The notes: generated by a model from the sequence alone, not told the origin. 64,000 nucleotides of DNA from Amycolatopsis anabasis (GCF_009765355.1 NZ_VTHK01000027.1:62001-126000), one strand, 5' to 3'; positions 26,391-35,623 are shown, numbered from the stretch's first letter. Translations and numbers: made by a program.

Positions 26391-27733
26391 GCACCACCGT
26401 CCTCGAGCACGCCGCCGTGTCCACTGTGGACGCCGACGGCGCCGAGTTCCGCGACGGGCACGTGGTCGTGGCGGACGACCGGATCCAGGCCGTCGGCGAA
26501 GGCCCGGCGCCCGAGATCTCCGGCGCGCACACCCGGATCGACGCGACCGGCTGCCTGATCACCCCCGGCCTGGTGAACACCCACCACCACCTCTACCAGT
26601 GGGCGACCCGGGGCCTCGCCGCCGATCACACCCTGTTCCAGTGGCTGACCGCGCTCTACCCGGTGTGGAACCGACTGGACGCCGGGATCACGCACGCGGC
26701 GGCGACCGCGGGCCTGGCCCGGCTGGCGCTCACCGGCTGCACCACGGTGGCCGATCACCACTACGTCTTCCCGAACGACGGCGGCGACCAGATGGACGCG
26801 CTGGTGTCGGCGGTCGGCCGGATCGGGGTGCGGGCGCAGCTCGTCCGCGGTTCGATGGACCGCGGCGAATCCGACGGCGGGCTGCCCCCGGACAACCTGG
26901 TGGAGAGCACCGAGGACGCGCTGCTCGGCACCGAGGCCGCGATCGACGCCTACCACGATCCCGCGCCGGACGCCCGGATCCGGATCTCCGCCGGGCCGTG
27001 TTCGCCGTTCACCGTCACCGAGGAACTGATGTCCCGGTCGGCGGATCTGGCGCGGCGCAAGGGAGTCCGGTTGCACACGCACCTCGCCGAGACCCTCGAC
27101 GAGGAGGAGCAGTGCCTGCGGGAGGTCGGCTGCACGCCCGCCGAGTACGCCGACAAACTCGGCTGGGTGGGCGAGGACGTCTGGCTCGCGCACACCGTGC
27201 ACCTGGCGCCCGAGGCGATCCGGCGGCTCGGCGCGACCCGCACCGGATCGGCGCACTGCCCGACCTCCAACGGCCGCCTGGGCGCCGGGATCGCCCCGGT
27301 GCGCGCGCTGCTCGACGCGGGCGTCCCGGTCGGGCTCGGCGTCGACGGGGCCGCGTCCAACGAATCCGGCGGCCTCGGCGAGGAACTGCACCAGGCGTTG
27401 CTGCAGGCCCGCCAGCGCGGCGGCCCGACCGGGCTGACCACGCGCGAGGCGTTGTGGATGGGCACCATGGGCGGCGCGCGGTGCCTGGGCCGGGAGGACG
27501 AACTCGGTTCGCTGGAACCGGGCAAGCTGGCCGATCTCGCGGTGTGGCGGCTCGACGGCCTGAACCACGCCGGGATCGAGGATCCGGTGGCCGCGCTCGT
27601 GCTCGGCGCGACCCCGCCGCTGACCCTGCTCCTGGTGGGCGGGAAAACCGTGGTGGCGGACGGCGAGCTGCGCACCGACGACGAATCGCGGATCGCCGCC
27701 GAACTGCGCGCCGCGAGCGGGAGGCTTCGATGA
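26387..27733 (+). CDS. 8-oxoguanine deaminase-like amidohydrolase
   Basis: A 448-residue cytosolic metal-dependent deaminase. The zinc ligands are visible: NTHHHLYQW (HxH), HTHLAE, LAHTVHL and the aspartate in GVDGAASNES. The sequence style (ATRGLAADHTLFQWLTALYP) matches 8-oxoguanine deaminases, which convert 8-oxoguanine to urate and ammonia. Chlorohydrolase/guanine deaminase relatives are the alternative. It sits between the Fe-S and Mo subunits of xanthine dehydrogenase with ATGA overlaps on both sides, so its product urate enters the same pathway. Confidence 0.88.
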   Translation: MSTTVLEHAAVSTVDADGAEFRDGHVVVADDRIQAVGEGPAPEISGAHTRIDATGCLITPGLVNTHHHLYQWATRGLAADHTLFQWLTALYPVWNRLDAGITHAAATAGLARLALTGCTTVADHHYVFPNDGGDQMDALVSAVGRIGVRAQLVRGSMDRGESDGGLPPDNLVESTEDALLGTEAAIDAYHDPAPDARIRISAGPCSPFTVTEELMSRSADLARRKGVRLHTHLAETLDEEEQCLREVGCTPAEYADKLGWVGEDVWLAHTVHLAPEAIRRLGATRTGSAHCPTSNGRLGAGIAPVRALLDAGVPVGLGVDGAASNESGGLGEELHQALLQARQRGGPTGLTTREALWMGTMGGARCLGREDELGSLEPGKLADLAVWRLDGLNHAGIEDPVAALVLGATPPLTLLLVGGKTVVADGELRTDDESRIAAELRAASGRLR

Positions 27734-30024
27734 GTACTTCGACGGAAACCGGCCAGGTGACCGGTTCGGTCAACGGGATCGGCGGCAGCCCGCAGCGGCC
27801 CGACGGCACGATCAAGGTGCGCGGTGAGTTCGCCTACTCCTCGGATCTGTGGCACGAGGACATGTTGTGGGGCGCCACGCTGCGCAGCCCGCATCCGTAC
27901 GCCCGCATCCGCGGCATCGACATCACCGACGCGCTCGCCGTGCCGGGTGTCTACGCGGTGCTCACGCACGAGGACGTGCCGGGGGTGAACCGGTACGGCC
28001 TGGAACATCCCGACCAGCCGGTGCTCGCGGTGGATGTCGTGCGCTACCAAGGAGAACCGGTCGCGCTGGTGGCCGCGGACCATCCGGAGACCGCGCGGCG
28101 GGCGATGAAGCGGATCCGCGTCGACTACCAGGTGCTCGACCCGGTCACCGACGCCGAGCAGGCGGTCGAGGGCGCCGCCCCCGATCTGCACCCGGACGGG
28201 AACGTCGTGCGGTACGTGCCGATCCGTGCCGGTGACCCGGAGGCGACCGCCGAGGTGGTGGTCACCGGCTCGTACGAGGTCGGCATGCAGGACCAGGCGT
28301 TCCTCGGCCCGGAATCCGGGCTCGCGGTGCCCGCCGAGGACGGCGGCGTCGACCTGTACGTGGCGACCCAGTGGCTGCACGTGGACCAGCGGCAGGTGGT
28401 CGCCGCGCTCGGGCTGCCCGCGGACAAGGTGCGGCTGACCCTCGGCGGGGTCGGCGGCGCGTTCGGCGGCCGCGAGGACCTGTCCATCCAGGTGCACGCC
28501 TGCCTGCTCGCGCTGCACACCGGCAAAGCGGTGAAGATGGTCTACAACCGCGAGGAATCCTTCTACGGGCACGTGCACCGGCATCCGGCCACGCTGCACT
28601 ACGAGCACGGCGCCGATCGGGACGGGAAGCTGGTCTACGTCAAGGCGCGGATCTTCCTCGACGGCGGCGCGTACGCCTCGTCGACCCCGGCCGTGGTGGC
28701 GAACGCGGCGACCCTGGGCGTGGGGCCGTACGAGGTGCCGAACGTGTCGATCGACTGCTGGGGCGCCTACACCAACAACCCGCCGTGCGGTGCGATGCGC
28801 GGATTCGGCGCGGTGCAGGCGGCGTTCGCCTACGAGTCGCAAATGGACAGGCTGGCCGAGGCGTGCGGCCTGGACCCGGTCGAGGTGCGCGTGCGCAACG
28901 CGATGCGCGAGGGAACGAGGATGCCGACCGGGCAGGTCGTCGACTCGGCGGCGCCGATCGCCGAACTGCTCCGGCGGGTGGAGCGCAAACCGCTGCCGCC
29001 CGAGCGTTCCGGCGACTACGACCTGCGCACGCTGCCCGGCGGGGTGTCCAACACCACGCACGGCGAGGGCGTCGTGCGCGGGGTCGGCTACGCGGTGGGC
29101 ATCAAGAACATCTGCTTCTCCGAGGGGTTCGACGACTACTCGACCGCGCGGGTGCGGCTGCAGGTGATCGGCGGCGAACCCGCCGCGCTGGTGCACACCG
29201 CGGCCTGCGAGGTGGGGCAGGGACTGGTCACCATCATCCAGCAGATCGCGCGCACCGAACTGGGCGTGGAACGGGTGACCATCCAGCCGATGGACACCTC
29301 GATCGGCAACGCGGGGTCCACCTCGGCGTCCCGGCAGACCTACGTCACCGGGGGCGCGGTCCGCGCCGCCTGCCTCGCCGTGCGGTCCGCGCTGTTCACC
29401 CACGCCGAGGGCAAACTCGGCCGTGCGCGCGGGCAACTCAGCGTCTCGGGCGGCAAGCTGATCTCCTCCGACGAGGGCGTGCTCGCCGATTTGGTGGATG
29501 TCCTGGGCGAAACCGTGCTCGACGAGACGATCGAATGGCGGCACCGGCCGACCGAAGCGCTGGATCCCGAGACCGGCCAGGGCAACGCGCACGTGCAGTA
29601 CGGGTTCGCGGCGCACCGGGCGGTGGTGGACGTGGACACCGAACTGGGCCTGGTCAAGGTGATCGCGCTGGACTGCGCGCAGGACGTCGGCAAGGCGCTC
29701 AACCCGCAAGCCGTCCTCGGCCAGATCCAGGGCGGCTCGGCGCAGGGGCTCGGGCTCGCGGTGATGGAGGAGATCCAGACCGCGGACGGGAAGATCCGCA
29801 ACCCGTCCTTCACCGACTACCTGATCCCGACCGTGCTCGACATGCCACCGATGAGCATCGACGTCCTGGAACTGGCCGATCCCCACGCGCCGTATGGTCT
29901 GCGCGGGGTCGGGGAACCGCCGACGATCTCCTCCACCCCGGCGATCGTCGCGGCCATCCGGGCCGCCACCGGCAAGGCGCTGAACCGGGTCCCGGTCCGG
30001 CCCGAGCACCTCACCGGCACCTGA
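27730..30024 (+). CDS. xdhA: Xanthine dehydrogenase, molybdopterin-binding subunit
   Basis: Catalytic large subunit, 764 residues (CoxL/PucD/XdhA type). It shows GGVGGAFGGREDLSIQ, the arginine-containing AMRGFGAVQAAFAYESQMD, and EVGQGLVTIIQQIA near the molybdenum active site; the base glutamate is in the C-terminal GLRGVGEPP. The reaction is hydroxylation of hypoxanthine and xanthine to urate. The ATG overlaps the deaminase stop. The Mo-cofactor maturation factor usually found with such operons is not in the window. Confidence 0.95.
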   Translation: MSTSTETGQVTGSVNGIGGSPQRPDGTIKVRGEFAYSSDLWHEDMLWGATLRSPHPYARIRGIDITDALAVPGVYAVLTHEDVPGVNRYGLEHPDQPVLAVDVVRYQGEPVALVAADHPETARRAMKRIRVDYQVLDPVTDAEQAVEGAAPDLHPDGNVVRYVPIRAGDPEATAEVVVTGSYEVGMQDQAFLGPESGLAVPAEDGGVDLYVATQWLHVDQRQVVAALGLPADKVRLTLGGVGGAFGGREDLSIQVHACLLALHTGKAVKMVYNREESFYGHVHRHPATLHYEHGADRDGKLVYVKARIFLDGGAYASSTPAVVANAATLGVGPYEVPNVSIDCWGAYTNNPPCGAMRGFGAVQAAFAYESQMDRLAEACGLDPVEVRVRNAMREGTRMPTGQVVDSAAPIAELLRRVERKPLPPERSGDYDLRTLPGGVSNTTHGEGVVRGVGYAVGIKNICFSEGFDDYSTARVRLQVIGGEPAALVHTAACEVGQGLVTIIQQIARTELGVERVTIQPMDTSIGNAGSTSASRQTYVTGGAVRAACLAVRSALFTHAEGKLGRARGQLSVSGGKLISSDEGVLADLVDVLGETVLDETIEWRHRPTEALDPETGQGNAHVQYGFAAHRAVVDVDTELGLVKVIALDCAQDVGKALNPQAVLGQIQGGSAQGLGLAVMEEIQTADGKIRNPSFTDYLIPTVLDMPPMSIDVLELADPHAPYGLRGVGEPPTISSTPAIVAAIRAATGKALNRVPVRPEHLTGT

Positions 30025-30047
30025 GCCAACACCGAACGGAGACTTCT

Positions 30048-30542
30048 GTGGGTACCACCTTGTCTTTTGTGGACAATGCCGAGCAGGAATGGCTGCGCCA
30101 GGCCGTCCGGCTGGCCACCGAGAACGTGGCGGCGGGCGGCGGGCCGTTCGGCGCGATGATCATCCGGGATGGCGAGACGATCGCCACCGGCACCAACCAG
30201 GTCACCCCGACCCTGGACCCGACCGCGCACGCCGAGGTCGTCGCGATCCGCGCGGCGTGCCAGGCGATCGGGGACTTCCGGCTGACCGGCTGCGTGCTGG
30301 TCTCCTCGTGCGAACCGTGCCCGCTGTGCCTGTCCGCCGCGCTGTGGGCGCGGCTGGACCGGGTGCTCTACGCCGCCGACCGGCACGACGCGGCGCGGGC
30401 CGGATTCGACGACCGCGAGTTCTACGAGCTCTTCTCCCAGCCGAGGCACACCTGGCCGGTACCCGTAGGCCAGTTGTCTCTTGTGGACGGTAACCAGCCG
30501 TTCCAGGCATGGCAGGCGAAAACCGACAAGGTCGCCTACTGA
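30048..30542 (+). CDS. guaD: Guanine deaminase (CDA-type nucleobase deaminase)
   Basis: A 164-residue zinc deaminase of the cytidine-deaminase fold, the size of Bacillus guanine deaminase. The catalytic motif HAEVVAI supplies histidine and glutamate and CEPCPLCL the two cysteines. It converts guanine to xanthine for the dehydrogenase encoded just upstream. GTG 30048 has GGAG 6 bases upstream. A tRNA-adenosine deaminase is less likely given the operon and the C-terminal FELF/FYELF-type segment. Confidence 0.88.
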   Translation: MGTTLSFVDNAEQEWLRQAVRLATENVAAGGGPFGAMIIRDGETIATGTNQVTPTLDPTAHAEVVAIRAACQAIGDFRLTGCVLVSSCEPCPLCLSAALWARLDRVLYAADRHDAARAGFDDREFYELFSQPRHTWPVPVGQLSLVDGNQPFQAWQAKTDKVAY

Positions 30543-30615
30543 CCCACCCCTGCTGGGCTCCTCGGCCGGGCCGAGGGGCTTGGTCGAGCACGCCCGCGAT
30601 GTCGTGGAGGCCGGT

Positions 30616-32064
30616 ATGACCCAGTTGCGCACGGACCGACCGCACCACCCGCCCGAGCCCCAACCGGGAAGAGCGTCCGCACTGGACCGCTTCTTCCGGA
30701 TCACCGCGAGAGACAGCACGTTCGGCCGCGAGGTGCGCGGCGGGGTCACCACCTTCGTCGCGATGTGCTACATCGTGCTGCTCAACCCGCTGATCCTCGG
30801 CGCGTCGGCGGACATCACCGGCGCGCGCCTGTCGACCGAGCAGGTCACCACGGCGACCGCGCTGGCCGCCGGGGTGACCACGATCCTGATGGGACTGGTC
30901 GGCAACGCGCCGCTCGCGCTGGCCGCCGGGCTCGGCGTGAACGGCGTGGTGGCCTTCCAGATGGCGCCGGAGATGACCTGGGCGCAGGCCTTCGGGCTGG
31001 TCGTGCTGGAGGGCGTGTGCATCGTGCTGATGGCGGTTTCCGGGGTGCGGGAACGGATCATCAACGCGATCCCGATGCCGCTGAAGACGGCGATCACCGT
31101 CGGCATCGGCCTGTACATCGCCCTGGTCGGCCTGGTCAGCGCCGGGTTCGTGACCCGGACCCCGGACGCGGCGAACTCGACCGTGCCGGTGCGTATGGGA
31201 CTCGGCGGGCACCTGATGGGCTGGCCGATCGTGATCTTCTGCGTCGGGCTGCTGCTGATGATCGTGCTGGTCAGCCGCGCGGTGCCGGGTGCGGTGCTGC
31301 TGTCCATCCTGGTGGCGACCGTGCTCGCGATCGTGGTCAACACCGTGTTCGACGTGCACGGCTGGGGCCTGGTCGAACCCCAGGTGCCCGAGCACGTCGT
31401 CGCGACCCCGGATTTCGGGCTGCTCGGCCGGATCGACCTGTTCGGCGGGTTCGGTTCGGCGGGGGTGGTGACCGCGAGCGTGTTCCTGTTCACCCTGGTG
31501 CTCTCCGGCTTCTTCGACGCCATGGGCACGATCACCAGCGTGTCCGAGGAGGCGGGCCTGACCAGGGACGGGAAGGTCGAGGGCATGGGCCGGATCCTGC
31601 TGGTGGACGGGGCCGGGGCGCTGGCCGGCGGGGTCACCGGATCCGCGCCGAACACGGTGTTCCTGGAATCCGCGGCCGGGGTCGGCGAGGGCGCGCGCAC
31701 CGGGCTGGCCAGCCTGGTCACCGGCGGGCTGTTCACCGCGACCCTGTTCCTGACCCCGATCGCCGCGGTGGTCCCGGCGCAGGCCGCCGCGCCCGCGCTG
31801 GTGGTGATCGGCGGGATGATGATGGCGCAGTGCCGCCGGATTCCCTGGCAGGACATCGACTTCGCGATTCCGGTGTTCCTCACCGCGGCGTTGATCCCGT
31901 TCACCTACTCGATCACCAACGGCATCGGCGCGGGCCTGATCGCCTACGTGCTGATCAAACTCGGCAAGCGGAAGTGGCGTGAGATCGGCTGGCTGCTGGG
32001 TGTGCTGGCCGCGATCTTCTTCGTCTACTTCGCCGTCGAAGGAATCACCTCGGCACTGCAATAG
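30616..32064 (+). CDS. NCS2-family purine permease (AzgA/PbuG-like)
   Basis: A 482-residue membrane protein with about 12 helices, beginning after a Pro-rich lead with LDRFFRITARDSTFGREVRGG, characteristic of AzgA/PbuG hypoxanthine-guanine-adenine transporters. Other motifs are FVAMCYIVLLNP, GFFDAMGTITSVSEEAGL and TGSAPNTVFLESAAGVGEGARTG (one or two residues shorter in text). The usual GMGLNAFF segment reads LGVNGVVAF here, a deviation that may alter specificity. ATG 30616 has GGAGG 5 bases upstream. It probably supplies substrate to the preceding enzymes. Confidence 0.88.
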   Translation: MTQLRTDRPHHPPEPQPGRASALDRFFRITARDSTFGREVRGGVTTFVAMCYIVLLNPLILGASADITGARLSTEQVTTATALAAGVTTILMGLVGNAPLALAAGLGVNGVVAFQMAPEMTWAQAFGLVVLEGVCIVLMAVSGVRERIINAIPMPLKTAITVGIGLYIALVGLVSAGFVTRTPDAANSTVPVRMGLGGHLMGWPIVIFCVGLLLMIVLVSRAVPGAVLLSILVATVLAIVVNTVFDVHGWGLVEPQVPEHVVATPDFGLLGRIDLFGGFGSAGVVTASVFLFTLVLSGFFDAMGTITSVSEEAGLTRDGKVEGMGRILLVDGAGALAGGVTGSAPNTVFLESAAGVGEGARTGLASLVTGGLFTATLFLTPIAAVVPAQAAAPALVVIGGMMMAQCRRIPWQDIDFAIPVFLTAALIPFTYSITNGIGAGLIAYVLIKLGKRKWREIGWLLGVLAAIFFVYFAVEGITSALQ

Positions 32065-32078
32065 GAAAGGAACCGGCC

Positions 32079-32468
32079 ATGCCCCTGATGTTCCTCAACG
32101 GTGGCGGGATGCGCGGGGGACCGTTGCACGAGCAGCTGCGGGGTGCGCCGCTGCTGTGCACCGCGCGGTCCGCGCCGAAGTACCGGTACTTCTCGGTCGG
32201 GGACCGGTTCCCGGCGATGCACGAGGTCGCCTCCGGCGGGGCCGCAGTGCTCGGCGAGGTCTACGACCTGCCGCTCGCGGTGTTGCGGGAGCACCTGATC
32301 CCGGCCGAACCGCCGGAACTCGAGCTGGGCGTGATCGAGCTCGACGACGGCGGCGCCTGCCTGGCGACCGTGCTGCGCAAGTCCTGTGTGGACAGTGCGG
32401 AACTGGTGGACATCACCGAGTTCGGCGACTGGCGGGCCTACCGCGCGGCGCGGGGGTTCACCGGCTGA
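32079..32468 (+). CDS. Small AtzF C-terminal-like (allophanate hydrolase-related) protein
   Basis: A 129-residue protein, MPLMFLNGGGMRGGPLHEQL..., that resembles the C-terminal domain of allophanate hydrolase (gamma-glutamylcyclotransferase-like fold), including FPAMHEV and a conserved GEVYDLP. In known enzymes that domain decarboxylates N-carboxyurea during urea breakdown. Here it stands alone, last in the xdh operon, so it could act on a ureido or carbamate intermediate of purine breakdown; this is inference. The ribosome site is AAAGGAA. Its 3' end overlaps the convergent TetR gene by 11 bases. Confidence 0.65.
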   Translation: MPLMFLNGGGMRGGPLHEQLRGAPLLCTARSAPKYRYFSVGDRFPAMHEVASGGAAVLGEVYDLPLAVLREHLIPAEPPELELGVIELDDGGACLATVLRKSCVDSAELVDITEFGDWRAYRAARGFTG

Positions 32469-33039
32469 GCACGATCCCGTGCTCCAGGGCGCGGATGATG
32501 AACTCGGTGGCGGAATGCCGGGGTAGCTCGCCGTCCCGGACGGCATCCCAACCGGCGTAGACCAACATCCAGAGCACCCGGAGCAGCCATTCGATGCTCG
32601 CTTCGGGGTCCAGGACGCCCTCTTCCTGGCCCCGGAGCATGAGCCCCGCGACCGGTTCGTTGGCGGTCTCGAAACTGGCGAGGAAGGTCTCCTCTTCCTC
32701 CAGCAGTCGCTCGTTGAACAGGAAGAGCAGCCACGGGCCGAGCCCGAAGAACGCGTGCACCAGCCTGCGCAGCGCCTCGACCGCGGTGCCCTGGTCGAGA
32801 CCGGCGTCCGCGGCCGCCTGCCGCATGCGGACCACCGATTCGTCGGACAGGGCGGTGATCAGGTCGGAGCGTTCGGGGAAGTAGCGGTGCAGGGTGCTGC
32901 GCCCGACCCCCGCGGCGGCGGCGACGTCGGCGAGCGAGGCCTTCGGGCGCTGGGAGAGCACGGTCGCCGCGGCCTCGACGATGGCCTGCCGGGTGCGGCT
33001 CCGGGTGCTCGATTCGGCGGCTGTGGACACGCGGATCAC
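32458..33039 (-). CDS. TetR-family regulator, likely controls the divergent ABC exporter
   Basis: A 193-residue TetR protein with the helix-turn-helix at about 18-60 (AIVEAAATVLSQRPKASLADV, then GVGRSTLHRYFPERSDL). The C-terminal part, with FFGLGPWLLFLFNE, forms the ligand pocket. It is divergent from the exporter at 33153, the classic layout of a drug-efflux repressor. Start GTG 33039; GTG 33030 is equally possible since neither has a strong ribosome site. Confidence 0.86.
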   Translation of the reverse strand: MIRVSTAAESSTRSRTRQAIVEAAATVLSQRPKASLADVAAAAGVGRSTLHRYFPERSDLITALSDESVVRMRQAAADAGLDQGTAVEALRRLVHAFFGLGPWLLFLFNERLLEEEETFLASFETANEPVAGLMLRGQEEGVLDPEASIEWLLRVLWMLVYAGWDAVRDGELPRHSATEFIIRALEHGIVLSR

Positions 33040-33085
33040 TGTAGCAAGTGCCGTCCCAGATAGGGGTGGTGAAGTTTATTTATGA

Positions 33086-33097
33086 GACATCGGTGTC
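33086..33097. promoter_or_regulatory. Possible TetR operator upstream of the ABC exporter
   Basis: GACA-TCGG-TGTC (33086-33097) is a short dyad in the 113-base gap between the TetR gene and the exporter. Four-bp arms are weak evidence; placement is the main support. Confidence 0.35.
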
Positions 33098-33152
33098 CCG
33101 TTTTGGTAGCTTGGTGATCAGACTCCACGTGAATCCGATCCCAGGGGGCATA

Positions 33153-34952
33153 GTGACCAGCGAGAACGCGACTACCGAACCACCGGCTCGGCGCTGGCAG
33201 AACATCAAGGTCCTGTGGTCGTTCGTCCGGCCGCACCGGCTGGTGGTGCTGCTCGGCCTGGTGCTGGGGCTGGCCACCACCGGCGCCGAGCTGGTCACCC
33301 CGCTGGTGACCAAGTGGGTGCTCGACGCGCTCGCCGTCTCGGGGCCGATCTCGGAAGCGGTGTGGCTGCTGATCGCGTTGCTGATCGGCGGGCTGGTGCT
33401 GGGCCTTTGCCAGGCGATCCTGCTCGGCACGATGGCCGAACGGATCGTGCTCGACGCCCGGACGTCGATGGTCCGCCGGTTGTTCCGGGTGCGGATCGGC
33501 GAGCTCGCGAAGCGGCCGAGCGGCGAGTTCGTCACCCGGGTCACCTCGGACACGGTGATGCTGCGCGAGGCGGCCACCTCGGGGGTGGTCGACTTCGTCA
33601 ACGGGATCGTGGGGTTGTTCGGGGCGCTGGCCCTGATGGCGGTGCTGGACTGGGTGCTGCTGGTCACCACGCTCGCGTCGCTGGCGCTGGTCGGGCTCGC
33701 GTTCGCGGTCCTGATGCCGCGGCTGGCCAAGGTGCAGCGGAACGCGCAGGCCGCGGTCGGGCGGCTGGGCGGGGTGCTGGAAGGCGCCCTGCGGGCGGTG
33801 CGCACGGTCAAGTCGAGCCGGGCCGAGCACCGCGAGAGCGAGCGAATCCTCGGCGAGGCGCGGGAATCCACCCGGCAGAGCGTGCGGGCGGTCCGGATCG
33901 AGGCGACCGCGTGGACGGTGGCCGGCGGCGGCGTGCAGCTCGCGATCCTGATCATCCTCGGGCTCGGCGCGTGGCGGGTGAGCGCGGGGCTGTTGCCGGT
34001 GTCGAGCCTGATCGCGTTCCTGCTCTACGCGTTCCAGGTGATGAACCCGGTGGAGCAGCTGTCGAAGACGATCACTTCGTGGCAGTCCGGGGTGGCCGCC
34101 GCGGCGCGGATCCGGGAGGTGCAGGGGCTGGAGGTCGAGCACGCGGGCGAAACGTCCGGCGCGGCCGTCCCGGGCAACGCCGCGGTGCTGTCGTTCCGGA
34201 ACGTGACGGCCCGGTACGCGCCGGGCGCCGCCCCGGCGGTCGAGGGGATTTCGCTGGACATCCCGCGGGTCGGGCACACCGCGATCGTCGGCCCGTCCGG
34301 GGCGGGCAAGACCACGATGTTCTCGCTGATGCTCCGGTTCCTGCAGCCCGAACGTGGGGAGCTGACCCTGGACGGGGTGCCGTTCGACCAGTGGTCGCTG
34401 GAGGATGTGCGCAAGCGGATCGTCTACGTCGAGCAGGACACCCCGCTGCTGCCGGGGACCCTGCGGGAGAACCTGCTGTACACGCACGCCGACGCCGACG
34501 AGGAGGCGATCTGGTCGGCGCTGCGTGCGGTGCGGCTGGCGGATCGCGCGCGGGTTCTCGGCCTGGACACCGTGCTGTCCAGTTCGACGATCTCCGGTGG
34601 CGAACGGCAGCGCATCGCCCTGGCGCGGGCGCTCGTCGGCGACCCGGAGATCCTCCTGCTCGACGAGGCCACCGCCCAGCTCGACGGCCTCACCGAAGCC
34701 GCCGTGCACGACGCGATCGACCGGATCTCCAGCCGGGGCGCCGTGATCACCATCGCCCACCGACTGTCCACAGTGGTCGACGCGGACCGGATCTTCGTGC
34801 TGGAAAACGGAACCTGCCGAGCCAGCGGCACCCACGCGGAGCTGCTGGCGAGCGACGACCTGTACCGCGACCTGGTCGCCGCCCTCCGCATCGGCGCCAT
34901 CGACCAACCCGCGCCGGCCTGCCCCGAGGTCGTGAGTGGACAGACCGGTTAG
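33153..34952 (+). CDS. ABC exporter, fused membrane and ATPase half-transporter
   Basis: A 599-residue type IV-fold ABC exporter. Six membrane helices lie in the first about 330 residues (VVLLGLVLGLATTGAELV onwards). The nucleotide-binding domain has Walker A GPSGAGKTTM, Q-loop VEQDTPLLPGTL, signature SGGERQRIALA, Walker B ILLLDEATAQLDG and the switch histidine IAHRLST. It probably works as a homodimer exporting a drug-like or lipid compound. GTG 33153 has GGGGG just upstream; the frame extends further back but without protein-like sequence. Its last bases overlap a dispersed repeat (34928-34975). It is unrelated to purine use and interrupts that cluster. Confidence 0.92.
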   Translation: MTSENATTEPPARRWQNIKVLWSFVRPHRLVVLLGLVLGLATTGAELVTPLVTKWVLDALAVSGPISEAVWLLIALLIGGLVLGLCQAILLGTMAERIVLDARTSMVRRLFRVRIGELAKRPSGEFVTRVTSDTVMLREAATSGVVDFVNGIVGLFGALALMAVLDWVLLVTTLASLALVGLAFAVLMPRLAKVQRNAQAAVGRLGGVLEGALRAVRTVKSSRAEHRESERILGEARESTRQSVRAVRIEATAWTVAGGGVQLAILIILGLGAWRVSAGLLPVSSLIAFLLYAFQVMNPVEQLSKTITSWQSGVAAAARIREVQGLEVEHAGETSGAAVPGNAAVLSFRNVTARYAPGAAPAVEGISLDIPRVGHTAIVGPSGAGKTTMFSLMLRFLQPERGELTLDGVPFDQWSLEDVRKRIVYVEQDTPLLPGTLRENLLYTHADADEEAIWSALRAVRLADRARVLGLDTVLSSSTISGGERQRIALARALVGDPEILLLDEATAQLDGLTEAAVHDAIDRISSRGAVITIAHRLSTVVDADRIFVLENGTCRASGTHAELLASDDLYRDLVAALRIGAIDQPAPACPEVVSGQTG

Positions 34953-34975
34953 AGCCGGCCGCGACACGCACGACC
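34928..34975. repeat. Second copy of the GGTCGTGAGTG dispersed repeat, overlapping a stop codon
   Basis: GGTCGTGAGTG-N4-GACCGGTT-N4-CCGGCC spans 34928-34960, matching 6154-6186 at 25 of 33 positions with no gaps. It also forms a stem GGTCGTG (34928-34934)/CACGACC (34969-34975). The exporter's TAG (34950-34952) lies inside it, so the repeat contributes the last codons of that gene. Confidence 0.7.
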
Positions 34976-34992
34976 CCCGGGGCCCGGTGGCC

Positions 34993-35586
34993 TCACTCGA
35001 CCTGCTGGCAGCGGGGTGCGGCGAGCACGGCGGTGACCAGTTCGGGAGTCCGGATCGCCGGAATCAGCGATTTGATCGCACCGACCGCGTCTTCCTGGAC
35101 GGCGGCCATGTCCTTCGCGGCTCGGTCGTGGGCGGCGGTGTTGTTCGCCGACGCCGCGTCCAGCTGGGTTTTCGCGGCGACGGTCCTGTCCCGTGCGGCG
35201 GTGAACTTCTCCAGGGAGGTCTTCTTCGCGGCGTCTCCGGCCGGGGCCGGGGCGGGTGGGAGCGCGGTCAACCCGTCGATCGCCCTGCCCAGGATGGTCG
35301 CGTATTCACCGAGCCAGTCGCTGGTCTCCCGCTTCGCCTGTCCGGCGGTGACGGTGCCGGACGTTATCTTGGCCCCGCTCGCCTTGCTGGCCGCGGCGAA
35401 GTCCCCGATCGTGCCGCAGTAGCCGTCCACCCAGCGGACGGCCGCTTCGGAATTGGCACTGCTCGGCGGAGGTGCCACCGGACTCGGCGGTGGTGCGGCC
35501 GATTTGGTGTCGGAGTTACAGCCGGACAAAGTCAGCGCGGCCGCGAAAAGGCCGGCAACGGCACAGTGGTGTCTTCGCACTCGCAT
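34993..35586 (-). CDS. Predicted lipoprotein, function unknown
   Basis: A 197-residue exported lipoprotein. After a basic start MRVRRHHC the hydrophobic stretch AGLFAAALTLSGC ends in a lipobox with the lipidated cysteine (about residue 24). The rest is Ala-rich and helical with two further cysteines (GYCGTIGD and the C-terminal APRCQQVE), which could form a disulphide. I chose ATG 35586, which has GGGGGAG 6 bases upstream, over ATG 35601. It lies 37 bases downstream of the NCS2 permease on the same strand, so it may be co-transcribed. No known family recognised. Confidence 0.75.
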   Translation of the reverse strand: MRVRRHHCAVAGLFAAALTLSGCNSDTKSAAPPPSPVAPPPSSANSEAAVRWVDGYCGTIGDFAAASKASGAKITSGTVTAGQAKRETSDWLGEYATILGRAIDGLTALPPAPAPAGDAAKKTSLEKFTAARDRTVAAKTQLDAASANNTAAHDRAAKDMAAVQEDAVGAIKSLIPAIRTPELVTAVLAAPRCQQVE

Positions 35587-35623
35587 GGTGTTCTCCCCCA
35601 TCGGTAAGTACTACCGACACGCC

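Noticed and set aside
26950-30009. Long open frame antisense to the xanthine dehydrogenase genes
   Set aside because: Shadow of the coding strand; His/Arg/Gly-rich with no motif.
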